Shown here piece by piece: positions 35,908 to 45,231 of a DNA stretch of 64,000 nt. Under the pieces are notes generated by a model. The model did not search any database, was not told the DNA's origin, and saw nothing but the letters and a program-made list of their open reading frames with translations. Each line of letters starts with the position of its first letter. Position 1 is the stretch's first letter. Where the stretch lies: contig CACYTP010000015.1 of the NCBI GenBank assembly GCA_902777385.1, forward strand, positions 1 through 64,000, written 5' to 3'. Position numbers and translations under genes: made by a program. The DNA comes from an uncultured bacterium. GTDB taxonomy: Bacteria > Cyanobacteriota > Vampirovibrionia > Gastranaerophilales > Gastranaerophilaceae.

Positions 35908-37250
35908 AATTTAACTTCTCCCTCCAGTTTCCCGATAATTTCTTCAAATTTCATAGAACGGGATGCTTTTAAAAATATAGTAGTACCTGCACCCACATTA
36001 TCAAGAATATATTTTGATACCTCTTCATTATTTTCAAAATTCTTTACAAATCCTGCTGATTTTTCCAAAACCTCGCCAATTTCTTTTGCAAATTCTCCTA
36101 CAGTAAGGAATTTTGCGGTTTTAGTTTCAGGTAGTGCGGACAAATATTCTCCGACACCTTTGTGCAATTCATCGGTGTAATCACCCAATTCGCCCATATC
36201 ACCCAGAACTACAACAGGATTTTTATAAAGCTGCAAAAATGTTGAAACAGACGCCTTCATGGATTCAGGATTAGCGTTATAGCTGTCATTAATAACTTTT
36301 ATACCGTGTATATCCTGAGCCTCCCAGCGTTTTTCAATCGGTTTGTAATTTAATAAGCCTTGTCTTATTTCCTCATAATTCATCCCGAGCAAATATCCGA
36401 GTTCTATTGCCGTAACGGAATTATCAACGTTATAATCTCCCTCAACATTCAATTCATATTCACGATTTTTATACACGAATTTTGTGTAAGATTGTCTTCT
36501 CTCGGTAATTTTTACATCGCTCAAATCGTGATAAATCTTTTTGCCCGAATATTCTGCCACATATTTTTTAATTCTGTCATTATTTTGGGCAACAAGAGCA
36601 CCTTTAGGACTTAAATATTTTACTATCTCAGATTTTGCTTTTGCAATATTATCCAAACTACCAAGACGTCCGATATGAGCAGAACCTGCATTTGTAATTA
36701 CAGCATAATCAGGCTCTGAAAACTTTGAGAGTAATTCAATTTCACCCAATCCTCTCATACCCATTTCAACTATAAGAACCTCAGTATCATCAGTCATATC
36801 CATAACCGTCTGACAAAAACCTATTTCGTTATTGTGATTTGAAAAAGTTTTATGCGTTTTAAACTTAGTACTCAAAACCGAATAAACAATTTCTTTAGTA
36901 GTAGTTTTCCCTGAACTGCCTGTAATACCCACAGTAACAGGGTTAAGTTTTTTTCGTTTGTAATTTGCAAGCTGCATATAAGCCGTTAAGGTATCTTTAA
37001 CCTTTAAAACAATTTTTGCTTTATCAGCAGGGTATGCAAATCCTGTTATAAAACAACCCTCAGCACCGCTATCCATAGCCTGAGTTAAGAAATTTTCCCC
37101 GTCAAAATTTGCCCCTTTTAACGGCAAATAAATTTCGCCCTCTTTAATGGTTCTAGTATCGGTAGAAAAGCTGAATTCTTTTCTGTCGGTTTTGTTTTCT
37201 ATGACCATTGCCCCTGTTGCGGCAATTATATCCTCTAATCTAAACATCAT
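35904..37250 (-). CDS. murF: UDP-MurNAc-tripeptide:D-Ala-D-Ala ligase MurF
   Basis: The 448-residue ligase has the substrate domain (STDTRTIKEGEIYLPLKGANFDG), the ATP site VGITGSSGKTTTKEIV, EMGMRGLGEIELLS and NDSYNANPESMKAS. It adds D-Ala-D-Ala to complete the pentapeptide. It is the first gene of the cluster murF-mraY-murD-ftsW-murG. No Shine-Dalgarno is seen, and TAAAAT ends 6 nt before ATG 37250 (another ATG follows at once), hinting at a leaderless start. murE, ftsI, murC and murB are not nearby. Confidence 0.96.
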   Translation of the reverse strand: MMFRLEDIIAATGAMVIENKTDRKEFSFSTDTRTIKEGEIYLPLKGANFDGENFLTQAMDSGAEGCFITGFAYPADKAKIVLKVKDTLTAYMQLANYKRKKLNPVTVGITGSSGKTTTKEIVYSVLSTKFKTHKTFSNHNNEIGFCQTVMDMTDDTEVLIVEMGMRGLGEIELLSKFSEPDYAVITNAGSAHIGRLGSLDNIAKAKSEIVKYLSPKGALVAQNNDRIKKYVAEYSGKKIYHDLSDVKITERRQSYTKFVYKNREYELNVEGDYNVDNSVTAIELGYLLGMNYEEIRQGLLNYKPIEKRWEAQDIHGIKVINDSYNANPESMKASVSTFLQLYKNPVVVLGDMGELGDYTDELHKGVGEYLSALPETKTAKFLTVGEFAKEIGEVLEKSAGFVKNFENNEEVSKYILDNVGAGTTIFLKASRSMKFEEIIGKLEGEVKL

Positions 37251-37309
37251 ACTATAATTTTACTTCAAACAAAAAAGTTGGTGTATAAATTAACAAATAT
37301 TCACACTAC

Positions 37310-37338
37310 TTGACAGTGGGGTTTTAGCGGTAGATAAT
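37310..37338 (+). promoter_or_regulatory. Promoter of rplU-rpmA
   Basis: TTGACA (37310-37315) and GATAAT (37333-37338) are exactly 17 nt apart. The start near 37345 gives a leader of about 78 nt, long enough for ribosomal-protein autoregulation, though I cannot assign an RNA motif. Confidence 0.75.
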
Positions 37339-37422
37339 AGCTATACATGTATTACTATGGGTAAATCGTTAATAAATATCTGCCAAAACAGATTACGAAA
37401 CCCAAAACGAAAGGAAAAGAAA

Positions 37423-37770
37423 ATGTACGCAATTGTAGAAACAGGCGGCAAACAATACCCCGTAGAAGAAGGTCGTTACATCGACTTGGAATTGTTGGAT
37501 GCCAAACAAGATGAAAAAGTAACTTTCGATAAAATCGTTATGTTAGTTAACGGTAAAAAATCAAAAGTAGGTCAGCCTTATGTTACAGGTGCTTCTGTAG
37601 AAGGTACTGTTGTAAAGCATGACAAAGCTAAAAAAATCATTGTTTTTAAACAAAGACCTAAAAAAGGTTACAGAAAAAAACAAGGTCACAGACAACAATT
37701 TACAAGAGTTATGATTACAAAAATCAGAACTTCTGCAAAGAAAGAGTCTGCTGAAAAAGCTGAAGCGTAA
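37423..37770 (+). CDS. rplU: Ribosomal protein bL21
   Basis: The 115 residues begin [20 protein letters not shown] and contain [21 protein letters not shown], the highly conserved rRNA-binding patch. It is part of the 50S subunit next to bL20. I chose ATG 37423, 4-5 nt after AAAGGAAAAG; a nominal ATG at 37357 lies in the leader. rpmA follows, as in most bacteria. Confidence 0.97.
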   Translation: MYAIVETGGKQYPVEEGRYIDLELLDAKQDEKVTFDKIVMLVNGKKSKVGQPYVTGASVEGTVVKHDKAKKIIVFKQRPKKGYRKKQGHRQQFTRVMITKIRTSAKKESAEKAEA

Positions 37771-37841
37771 GCTTAAATATGTATGTCGGATTTAAAAATC
37801 CGGCGAGTTACAAGAAACACAATTAACAAGGAGAAATAAAA

Positions 37842-38096
37842 ATGGCACATAAGAAAGGTATGGGATCAACCCGTAACGGTCGTGACTCCGAAGCGAAGCG
37901 TTTAGGCGTTAAGAAATTCGGCGGCGAAATCGTTAAAGCAGGTAACATTCTTGTTCGTCAGAGAGGAACAAAAATTCATCCGGGCAACAATGTTGGTATC
38001 GGTTCTGATGATACTTTATATGCTATCATTGACGGTCAGGTTAAATTTGAACCACACAGACGTGACAGAAAACAAGTTAGCGTATATGCTGTATAG
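37842..38096 (+). CDS. rpmA: Ribosomal protein bL27
   Basis: The 84-residue protein begins [16 protein letters not shown], whose N-terminal tail reaches the peptidyl-transferase centre, then [27 protein letters not shown]. The long-tailed N-terminal extension cut by a protease in Firmicutes is absent. AAGGAG precedes the ATG. A small hairpin without a T run lies between rplU and this gene. obgE, the common third gene, is absent. Confidence 0.97.
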   Translation: MAHKKGMGSTRNGRDSEAKRLGVKKFGGEIVKAGNILVRQRGTKIHPGNNVGIGSDDTLYAIIDGQVKFEPHRRDRKQVSVYAV

Positions 38097-38120
38097 TTTG
38101 CGATTGTAAAATTATTAAAT

Positions 38121-38153
38121 AAAAATCCCGTTCATAAGAACGGGATTTTTTTG
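38121..38153 (+). terminator. Terminator after rpmA
   Basis: AAAAATCCCGTTC pairs with GAACGGGATTTTT around ATAA, then TTTG. Confidence 0.9.
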
Positions 38154-38394
38154 TTGTGCTATCAAATATCTTATTCAATAATTACGATAAATAATTTAAG
38201 TTTTTATTAATTTTTTCATGATGCTCATGAATATCTGTTACACTAATAGTATAAGTTGAATACAATTACTAAATTTTCTGTATCTTAATTAATCAGATTG
38301 GGAAAAGGGATTTACTTAAATAAGAAGATAGCTGAGATTGGTTGTGTATGAGATTTAGTGTGATTAGTTATCAAAGTTAAAAGGAGAATTAAAA

Positions 38395-39483
38395 ATGGCT
38401 CAAACACAGGCACAGTATATTAACAGAAATTTGACAGAATTAGAAAATTATATTAATTATCTTGTTGATTTCAGTAAAGAATATGATAATGCTGTAAAAG
38501 ATTTATGTTCAAAAAGTAATGCTGATAAAATTACAAAATCAGAAGAAACAATAAAACAGGAAAAAGAAATAAAAGAGTCTTATGAAACAGCAATGAACTT
38601 GTATAACGATTTAAGACGTATTGCAGACAAATACAGAAGTCGTATGAATATAGATAGTGACCTACAGTGGTTTCATAGCAGACTTAATTCAGCAAGATTC
38701 CCGATATACGAAAGAACTACACTAAAATTAAAACATTCTAAACAAAACGGTGCACCTACCGGCGGAGCTGCAAATATTTTACAAGGCAATATTTCAAAAA
38801 GCGATTTGGATATCAAGAAAGAAGAATTTGAGAAAGAAGTAAAGAAATGGGAAGATAGAATTGAAAAAAATATTAAATATCCCAGAGCTGGTAGAATTGG
38901 TGGAACAATTAGAATGTGGAATAGCCCAGATGCCGTAGGGATGATAAATATCGCCTCAGGAAAGCATTTACCACTCTATACAAAAGACGCAATAAAAATA
39001 AAAAATATTTTTGACAAAAAGTTAGATAAATTTAGAAAAGAGGATTTATTAAGTTACAGATTGTATATGGCTGATAAAATAAGTTACCAATTTGAAGACT
39101 TTAATTATGATTTAGACGATATAAAAGGTTATATATTCAAAAATAATTCTGCAGTTGTAAAAAGAATAAAGAACAGTGAAGAATTTAAAAATATATTATT
39201 AAAACATAAAGAAAAGATTATGAATAACAAAAGTTTTTCTGATAGATTTGAATCAGATTACAATTTGCACAATGCATTCGGCAGTGTGGATTTTTTAAAT
39301 GTCGGACTTGACAAAAGAGGAAATTTACATTTATATATGTTTGATACTTATGACTTTAACAAAGGTGAAAATGCAAAAGTAGAAGCAGGTAGGCGACAAA
39401 TGTTAAAAGGGAATTTAAAAGGATTTTTCTCTATTCATGAAATTGTCATAGAAAAGAAAGAATTAAAACAATATGGATTATAA
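38395..39483 (+). CDS. Candidate toxin with colicin-M-like C-terminal motif
   Basis: Residues 1-170 of this 362-residue protein form a helical, coiled-coil-rich region. Residues 175-260 are mixed, and the last 80 residues form a compact domain: FGSVDFLNVGLDKRGNLHLYMFDTYDFNKG, then two adjacent Arg (R333, R334) and FFSIHEIVI. The D317-x-Y319-D320 pattern with a downstream Arg is that of the lipid II-cleaving colicin-M family, where this Asp-Tyr-Asp set is essential. The match is by eye and covers only the active region. No signal peptide is present. AAAGGAG lies 7 nt before the ATG. The next gene, a small membrane protein, overlaps its end by 11 nt, as immunity genes often do. Confidence 0.55.
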   Translation: MAQTQAQYINRNLTELENYINYLVDFSKEYDNAVKDLCSKSNADKITKSEETIKQEKEIKESYETAMNLYNDLRRIADKYRSRMNIDSDLQWFHSRLNSARFPIYERTTLKLKHSKQNGAPTGGAANILQGNISKSDLDIKKEEFEKEVKKWEDRIEKNIKYPRAGRIGGTIRMWNSPDAVGMINIASGKHLPLYTKDAIKIKNIFDKKLDKFRKEDLLSYRLYMADKISYQFEDFNYDLDDIKGYIFKNNSAVVKRIKNSEEFKNILLKHKEKIMNNKSFSDRFESDYNLHNAFGSVDFLNVGLDKRGNLHLYMFDTYDFNKGENAKVEAGRRQMLKGNLKGFFSIHEIVIEKKELKQYGL

Positions 39484-39955
39484 ATTATTAAGTAAAAATA
39501 TTGAAGAATATCTGTTAAGAGTGTTTTGTTTAATACTAGTTGCAAAATGTTTCTTTTCTAATTTAGTAGGTGTATTTGGACTTATTGTATTACCAATTAT
39601 TATTATTGAAATGATATTTAAACCAGATTTGACACAACCTGATTTAGAAACTACAATACCAGTTGCTGAATTTACAACATTTGATATGTATCTTCTTATT
39701 TTTGCAACATTATATATTCTTGCAAAAATATTTGGTATATTTAAAAAACTGGATAAGTTAAACATATTTACATCATTAATAATCGTATCCGAAATAAGTT
39801 GTCTGCTTATACCTGCATTTTTGTTGTATAAATTTTTCGGATTCTTAACAGTAAAATTTCCTGTTCCGTTTAAAAAAATCGGATATTATACTTCAATAGA
39901 ATTTCCAAAAGATTTGTACTCAAAAATAAAGAAAAATTATATCCAAAAACCTTAA
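39473..39955 (+). CDS. Small integral membrane protein, possible immunity protein
   Basis: The 160-residue protein has three or four hydrophobic segments (about 15-50, 67-90, 100-128) and a basic tail. No family is recognised. It starts within the last codons of the candidate toxin gene (11-nt overlap), in a different frame and without its own clear ribosome site, so translation should be coupled. Membrane immunity proteins that protect against periplasmic toxins are commonly this size and arranged this way. That role is an inference from context. Confidence 0.6.
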   Translation: MDYKLLSKNIEEYLLRVFCLILVAKCFFSNLVGVFGLIVLPIIIIEMIFKPDLTQPDLETTIPVAEFTTFDMYLLIFATLYILAKIFGIFKKLDKLNIFTSLIIVSEISCLLIPAFLLYKFFGFLTVKFPVPFKKIGYYTSIEFPKDLYSKIKKNYIQKP

Positions 39956-39994
39956 AACCAAATATTTTTGACAAACTGAGGCTTAATCTGCCTG

Positions 39995-40216
39995 CTAATA
40001 CTTAATTTCTAACAATTCATTTATATCAACATCCAAATAATTTGCAAATTCCAGTATTTTTCCTATGGATAAATTCAATATCCCTGACTCTATTTTTGCG
40101 ACATAACTCCATGAAACGCCCATTAATTCCGAAAAAGTTTCCTGAGTATATCCTTTTCTCATCCTTACGTTTTGAATATTTTTACCAATCTGCTTCAATA
40201 TATTTTTTTTATCCAT
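39995..40216 (-). CDS. XRE-type transcriptional regulator
   Basis: The 73 residues are a single helix-turn-helix of the Cro/C1 type: IGKNIQNVRMRKGYTQETFSELMGVSWSYVAKIESG, recognition helix included, with no extra domain. It starts 71 nt from the divergent prepilin gene, so it may bind the shared promoter region. A GATAAT box lies 6 nt before the ATG and there is no Shine-Dalgarno, again a leaderless pattern. Confidence 0.88.
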   Translation of the reverse strand: MDKKNILKQIGKNIQNVRMRKGYTQETFSELMGVSWSYVAKIESGILNLSIGKILEFANYLDVDINELLEIKY

Positions 40217-40252
40217 ATTTATATTATCTAATATTATTGATATATTTTTCTA

Positions 40253-40280
40253 TTGACATATAATTGTATTCATATATAAT
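40253..40280 (+). promoter_or_regulatory. Consensus promoter for a leaderless prepilin mRNA
   Basis: TTGACA (40253-40258) and TATAAT (40275-40280) match consensus and are 16 nt apart. The ATG lies 7 nt after the -10 box, so transcription starts at or next to it. This is the clearest leaderless arrangement in the window, and the XRE regulator is divergent from it. Confidence 0.75.
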
Positions 40281-40287
40281 TGAATAT

Positions 40288-41001
40288 ATGAAAAAGAAAT
40301 TTTATTTAGCATTCACACTTGCAGAAGTTCTGATTACACTCGGTATAATCGGTGTAGTTGCGGCAATGACATTACCTGCATTAATTCAGAAACATAGAAA
40401 TCAAGTTGTAGAAACGAGATTAGCAAAAATTTATTCCGTAATGAATCAAGCTATTCTGCGTTCAGAAGTTGATAACGGACCAAAAGAATATTGGGATTTT
40501 TCATCAGAAAACTTTTTTGAGAAATACTTTGCACCATATTTGGTAAAAATAGCAGATCATACGGAATTGCAAGATTTAGGTTTCAATTATAAGGGTGTTA
40601 TCTTTGCCGACGGCAGTATGTTGGTATGGAAAACTGATGCAGGAACAGATGCAGATGGAAATAAAATCCTTATAGGAAGTAGTGGAAATAAGGGTATGAA
40701 TTCAGACTACTATTTTTTCCCTGATGCTAAGAATTACAGTACTGAGGTCATGAACGATAGAAAATATATCGGCTCGTATTATTTTGCATTTAGATTTGCC
40801 CCGAGGGAGGGGATGAATTACCATACCGGAAAAGGTTTTGAACCATATAAACATTGTCACGACTGTAATTCTGAAGAATATTTAAAATCAGGAAACAGGT
40901 ATTCTTGTAATGAAAATAATGCTACCCCACTATATTGCACTGCACTGATACAGAATAACGGGTGGAAAATCCCAAAGGATTATCCATTTAAAATCAGATA
41001 A
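40288..41001 (+). CDS. Type IV prepilin-like protein
   Basis: The 237-residue product starts MKKKFYLAFTLAEVLITLGIIGVVAAMTLPALI, a prepilin leader of eight residues and the spine helix, then a helical neck and a globular part with DG turns, LVWKTDAGTDADGNK and four Cys near the end (HCHDCNSEEY). I chose ATG 40288; the earlier start at 40264 would place codons inside the -10 box. There is no Shine-Dalgarno. Its spine is closer to the prepilin at 29425 than to that at 7234. The YkgJ-type gene follows 20 nt later. Confidence 0.9.
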   Translation: MKKKFYLAFTLAEVLITLGIIGVVAAMTLPALIQKHRNQVVETRLAKIYSVMNQAILRSEVDNGPKEYWDFSSENFFEKYFAPYLVKIADHTELQDLGFNYKGVIFADGSMLVWKTDAGTDADGNKILIGSSGNKGMNSDYYFFPDAKNYSTEVMNDRKYIGSYYFAFRFAPREGMNYHTGKGFEPYKHCHDCNSEEYLKSGNRYSCNENNATPLYCTALIQNNGWKIPKDYPFKIR

Positions 41002-41021
41002 AATCGTGATACAATATATGT

Positions 41022-41702
41022 ATGGCTGAATTAAATGACAAAATAACAAAATTAAGAAAAAATTACAGAGAGATTTTCGTTACTTGCGGAGAAGAAATAG
41101 AAAAGCGTGTAAATGAACTTAGACCGGAGAATTTAGAGGGTGAAATTTTTCAAAAATATGAGTCTGACAGTGCGGGTTACAAGTGGCAAGTTTCCGTATT
41201 AGATCTGTTGGATAACGAAATTTCAAAAGAAATATACAGAAAATTAAATGAGATACTTGCATATCGTTCTCAGTTTAAGTGTATAGGGTGTGCTACCTGT
41301 TGTAAACTGGCATGCAGTGAGTTTTCTCCGGAGGAATTAAAACAAAAGGCAAATAATGGTGATAATTTTGCAGGACAATTTTTGAGCGTATTTATTCCAT
41401 ACAAAAACAAAGAAGAAGCAAGAAAAATTTATCCTGAATATATTGAATTGTTAGAAGATAACAGAGAAGAAGATGTCTATTTTTATCATTGTCCTAAAGT
41501 GACAGAAGATAACAGATGCTCAGATTACGGAAACCGTCCTCAAATATGCAGAGATTTTCCGGACAATCCTTTGAGTATATTACCCAAATCTTGCGGATAC
41601 AGAGAATGGAAAGAAGAAATTGAACCTATTGCATTAATGCTCCATTCAATGCTTGAAATAGTTGAATATTATAACACTAAACTTGAAGAATTCGGACATT
41701 AA
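41022..41702 (+). CDS. YkgJ-family cysteine cluster protein
   Basis: The 226-residue protein contains the YkgJ/UPF0153 Cys signature: CIGCATCCKLAC at about 87-98, then FYHCPKVTEDNRCSDYGNRPQICRDFPDNP and a Cys in SCGYREW. The eight Cys are thought to bind zinc or an iron-sulfur cluster; the activity of the family is not established. An N-terminal helical domain of 80 residues precedes it. It starts 20 nt after the prepilin, so it may be the second cistron of that leaderless transcript. Confidence 0.85.
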   Translation: MAELNDKITKLRKNYREIFVTCGEEIEKRVNELRPENLEGEIFQKYESDSAGYKWQVSVLDLLDNEISKEIYRKLNEILAYRSQFKCIGCATCCKLACSEFSPEELKQKANNGDNFAGQFLSVFIPYKNKEEARKIYPEYIELLEDNREEDVYFYHCPKVTEDNRCSDYGNRPQICRDFPDNPLSILPKSCGYREWKEEIEPIALMLHSMLEIVEYYNTKLEEFGH

Positions 41703-41767
41703 TTCAGTAAGCCGTAATCCCTTGTAAAATTCATCCAAAAACATCATATTTCATTCGTTTAGCGGAC

Positions 41768-41795
41768 TTGCAAGAAAAGATTTTTGCGGTATAAT
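41768..41795 (+). promoter_or_regulatory. Promoter of tig-clpP-clpX
   Basis: TTGCAA (41768-41773) and TATAAT (41790-41795) are 16 nt apart. The leader is about 35 nt with AAAGGA before the ATG. Confidence 0.7.
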
Positions 41796-41837
41796 TTGGG
41801 AAGATATTGTAATAAAAATTATAAAGGAAAATTAACT

Positions 41838-43151
41838 ATGCAAGTTACTTTAGAAAATGAAAAAGAAAATGTAGTAAAATTAGACATCACAGTTCCGGCA
41901 AAAGAAGCTGCAGACGCTTATAATAATGCAGTAAAAAGAATTTCACAGTATGTAAATATTGACGGTTTCAGAAAAGGAAAGGCTCCAAGAGAATTGGTTG
42001 AACGTCATGTAGGCGTTGACAGAATTAAACAGGAAGCATTGGAAGGTATCATGCCAAGAGTGTTATCACAGGCAATTGATGAAAATAAATTGGACGTTAT
42101 CACTCAGCCTTACATCACTTCATACAACTACAACATAGGTGAAGACCTGAAAGTTGTTGCTAAAGTTGAAACCAGACCTGAAGTTACATTGGGTGACTAT
42201 AAAGGTATTACAGTAGAAGTTGAAGATTCTCCTGTAGCTGAAGACGCTATGGATAAAGCTTTAGAAAATCTGAGAAACCAACATGCCGAAAATAAAATTA
42301 TCACTGACAGAGAAACAAAAGATACTGATATCGTAAAAATTGATTTTGACGGTTATGTTGGTGAAGAAAAAATCAAAGGCGGCGAAGGCAAAAATTATCC
42401 GCTTGATTTAGGTCATTCAACATTCATTCCTGGGTTTGCAGAACAGTTGGTAGGAAAGAAATTGAACGACGAATTTTCAATTGAAGTTACTTTCCCTGAA
42501 GAATACCACGACGAAAAATTAAAAGGTCAGAAAGCTACTTTCAAAATTAAGATTAACGAAATTAGCGAAAGAATTTTACCTGAATTAACGGATGAATTTG
42601 TTGCAAAAGTAGGACCTTTCAAAACTATTGACGATTTGAAAGCAGATATTCAGAAATATCTTGATGAAGCAAGAGAAAACACCAATAAAAACAATTCCGA
42701 AAATGAAATTTTTAAAGCAGTTATTTCTAATGCGTCTGTAGAAATTCCTCAGTCAATGATTGACCGTGAAGCTCAATCATTATTGGCAGAATACAGAAAC
42801 AGACTTGCTGCTCAGGGTATAAGCTGGGAAATGCTGACAAAGGCTCAGGGCGAAAAAGAAATACTTGACAACTTGAATGATGATGCTAAGACAAGAATTA
42901 AAAATTCACTTGTTATAGACAAAATTGCTAAAGTTGAAAAAATTGAACTTGAAAGATCTGATTTGGATAAGAAATTTGCAGAATTAAGTGCTGCATACAG
43001 AATTTCTCAACAGGATTTGTACAAACAAATCGGTAAAAATCCTGAAATTTTATCATCTTTATCTCAGCAAGCAATGAATGATAAAGTTAGAGATTTCTTG
43101 TTGCAAAACAACACTGTTAATATCGTAGCTCCAAAGAAATCCGAAAAGTAG
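41838..43151 (+). CDS. tig: Trigger factor
   Basis: The 437 residues show an N-terminal ribosome-binding domain with GFRKGKAPRELVE (the usual GFRxGKxP motif), a central FKBP-type prolyl isomerase domain (about 150-235, VKIDFDGYVGEEKIKGG, STFIPGFAEQLVG) and the long helical C-terminal cradle. It catches nascent chains at the exit tunnel of the ribosome. I chose ATG 41838 after AAAGGA; an earlier start sits in the promoter. tig-clpP-clpX is the conserved order in bacteria. Confidence 0.97.
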   Translation: MQVTLENEKENVVKLDITVPAKEAADAYNNAVKRISQYVNIDGFRKGKAPRELVERHVGVDRIKQEALEGIMPRVLSQAIDENKLDVITQPYITSYNYNIGEDLKVVAKVETRPEVTLGDYKGITVEVEDSPVAEDAMDKALENLRNQHAENKIITDRETKDTDIVKIDFDGYVGEEKIKGGEGKNYPLDLGHSTFIPGFAEQLVGKKLNDEFSIEVTFPEEYHDEKLKGQKATFKIKINEISERILPELTDEFVAKVGPFKTIDDLKADIQKYLDEARENTNKNNSENEIFKAVISNASVEIPQSMIDREAQSLLAEYRNRLAAQGISWEMLTKAQGEKEILDNLNDDAKTRIKNSLVIDKIAKVEKIELERSDLDKKFAELSAAYRISQQDLYKQIGKNPEILSSLSQQAMNDKVRDFLLQNNTVNIVAPKKSEK

Positions 43152-43199
43152 AAGAAAAATAATAATAATCGTATAATGAAATAAGAAAGGGAATTAAAA

Positions 43200-43790
43200 A
43201 TGAGTTTTGTACCTGTAGTTATAGAACAATCAAGCAGAGGCGAACGTTCTTTCGATATCTTTTCAAGACTATTGAGAGAAAGAATTATCTTCCTCGGAAC
43301 TCCGATTGATGATATGGTTGCAAATTTAATCGTTGCACAGTTATTGTTATTGGACAGCGAAAATCCGGAAAAGGATATTATGTTGTATATCAACAGCCCT
43401 GGAGGAAGTGTAACAGCCGGATTTGCAATCTATGATACAATGCAGCACATCAGAGCTGATGTTTCTACAATTTGTTTAGGTCAGGCAGCTTCTATGGGTG
43501 CATTCCTGTTATCTTCAGGTGCAAAAGGCAAGAGATTGGCTCTTCCTCATTCTCGTGTTTTAATTCACCAACCACTAGGTGGAGCTCAAGGTCAGGCGAC
43601 TGATATCGAAATTCAGGCACAAGAAATTTTGAGAATTAAAAAATCATTGAATGAAATTCTTGCTGCTAATACCGGTCAGTCTATCAAGAAAATTGAAAAA
43701 GATACTGACAGAGATTACATAATGACTCCTGCAGAAGCATTGGAGTACGGTATGATTGATAAAGTCATTTCCAGAGATTCAATCAAGTAG
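43200..43790 (+). CDS. clpP: ATP-dependent Clp protease proteolytic subunit
   Basis: The 196-residue peptidase has the catalytic triad S98 (GQAASMGAF), H123 (LIHQPLGG) and D172 (DRDYIM), exactly as in E. coli numbering. It has no long propeptide. Two seven-membered rings form the chamber fed by ClpX, encoded 27 nt downstream. AAAGGG precedes the ATG. Confidence 0.98.
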   Translation: MSFVPVVIEQSSRGERSFDIFSRLLRERIIFLGTPIDDMVANLIVAQLLLLDSENPEKDIMLYINSPGGSVTAGFAIYDTMQHIRADVSTICLGQAASMGAFLLSSGAKGKRLALPHSRVLIHQPLGGAQGQATDIEIQAQEILRIKKSLNEILAANTGQSIKKIEKDTDRDYIMTPAEALEYGMIDKVISRDSIK

Positions 43791-43817
43791 GATTGCATAA
43801 AAGGAGAAATTTATAAT

Positions 43818-45122
43818 ATGCCAAAGCATGATGATAGCAGATTAAAATGTTCTTTTTGCGGGAAATCACAGGATCAGGTAAAAAAACTTATTGCAGGTCC
43901 TGAGGTGTATATTTGCGATGAGTGCGTAGAACTCTGTAATGAAATTCTTGATGAAGAATTTTTAGAAGGTAAAGACAAAGAAGGTGAAGTTAAGGATAAA
44001 AAATCAGAAGAAAAACCTATTCCAAAACCTCACGAAATCAAAGCATATCTTGACGAATACATTATTGGCCAGGATGACGCTAAAAAAGTTTTGTCTGTTG
44101 CTGTATATAATCATTACAAACGTTTAAAACACAATAAGAGTGCCGACTTAAAGAACAATGTGGAAATACAGAAGTCTAACATATTACTTGTCGGACCTAC
44201 AGGTTCAGGTAAAACATTGTTGGCACAAACATTGGCTAAAATGTTGGATGTACCTTTTGCAGTAGCTGATGCTACAACTTTAACCGAAGCAGGTTATGTT
44301 GGTGATGATGTTGAGAATATTCTTTTAAGGCTATATCAGAATGCTGATTTTGATTCTGCAAAAGCTGAAAGAGGTATTATTTACATTGATGAAATTGATA
44401 AGATTTCCAGAAAATCCGAGAACACCTCAATTACCCGTGACGTATCAGGTGAAGGTGTACAACAGGCATTGTTAAAGCTTATTGAAGGTACAATTGCCCA
44501 TGTTCCGCCACAAGGAGGAAGGAAACATCCGCATCAGGAATTCATTGATATTGACACAAGCAATATACTGTTCATAGTTGGCGGTGCGTTTGTAGGATTG
44601 GAAAAAATCATTGAAAGAAGAGCCGATGTCGGTCAAACCGTTGGTTTTGGAGCAACAGCCGCAATGTCACAGGCTGAAAGAGAAGCAAATGCGGCAAAAT
44701 TACTAAAGAAACTTCAACCTGAAGATTTACTCAAATTCGGGTTAATTCCGGAATTTATCGGACGTGTTCCAACCTATGCAGTTCTGGATCAGTTGAATGA
44801 AAAAACTCTAAAAATGATTTTAACAGAGCCAAAGAATGCAGTACTTAAACAGTACAAATGTTTATTGGAAATGGACGGTGTTAATCTGGAATTTGAGCCT
44901 GAAGCAGTTGATTTAATTGCCCAAGAAGCAATTAAGCGTAAAACCGGTGCCAGAGCGTTACGTTCAATTGTAGAAGAATTGATGCTTGATATAATGTATG
45001 ATGTTCCGTCAAAAGAACATACCGATAAACTTGTGATTACGGCAGAAATGGTTAAAAACCGTAACTCCGGAGAGTTGATAAAACTTCCTACAAAAGACGA
45101 AAGCAAGGAAATATCGGCATAA
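43818..45122 (+). CDS. clpX: ClpX unfoldase
   Basis: The 434 residues have an N-terminal C4 zinc finger (CSFCGKSQ ... CDECVELC), Walker [13 protein letters not shown], Walker [11 protein letters not shown], sensor regions, and the ClpP-docking IGF-type loop near [15 protein letters not shown]. It recognises degrons (for example ssrA tags) and feeds ClpP. A terminator follows at once. Confidence 0.98.
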   Translation: MPKHDDSRLKCSFCGKSQDQVKKLIAGPEVYICDECVELCNEILDEEFLEGKDKEGEVKDKKSEEKPIPKPHEIKAYLDEYIIGQDDAKKVLSVAVYNHYKRLKHNKSADLKNNVEIQKSNILLVGPTGSGKTLLAQTLAKMLDVPFAVADATTLTEAGYVGDDVENILLRLYQNADFDSAKAERGIIYIDEIDKISRKSENTSITRDVSGEGVQQALLKLIEGTIAHVPPQGGRKHPHQEFIDIDTSNILFIVGGAFVGLEKIIERRADVGQTVGFGATAAMSQAEREANAAKLLKKLQPEDLLKFGLIPEFIGRVPTYAVLDQLNEKTLKMILTEPKNAVLKQYKCLLEMDGVNLEFEPEAVDLIAQEAIKRKTGARALRSIVEELMLDIMYDVPSKEHTDKLVITAEMVKNRNSGELIKLPTKDESKEISA

Positions 45123-45138
45123 GTAAAATAAAATAAAT

Positions 45139-45171
45139 AAACAGGACACAATAAAATGTGTCCTGTTTTTA
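45139..45171 (+). terminator. Terminator after clpX
   Basis: AAACAGGACACA pairs with TGTGTCCTGTTT around ATAAAA, then TTTAT. Confidence 0.9.
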
Positions 45172-45231
45172 TTTCTAAACAAACGCAAAAATTTTTATTT
45201 ACTTGTTTTAACATATACAAGGTAGTGTTTA

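Noticed and set aside
37770..37841. Terminator between rplU and rpmA
   Set aside because: A hairpin (CGGATTT/AATCCG) exists but has no T run; the two genes are an established operon pair.
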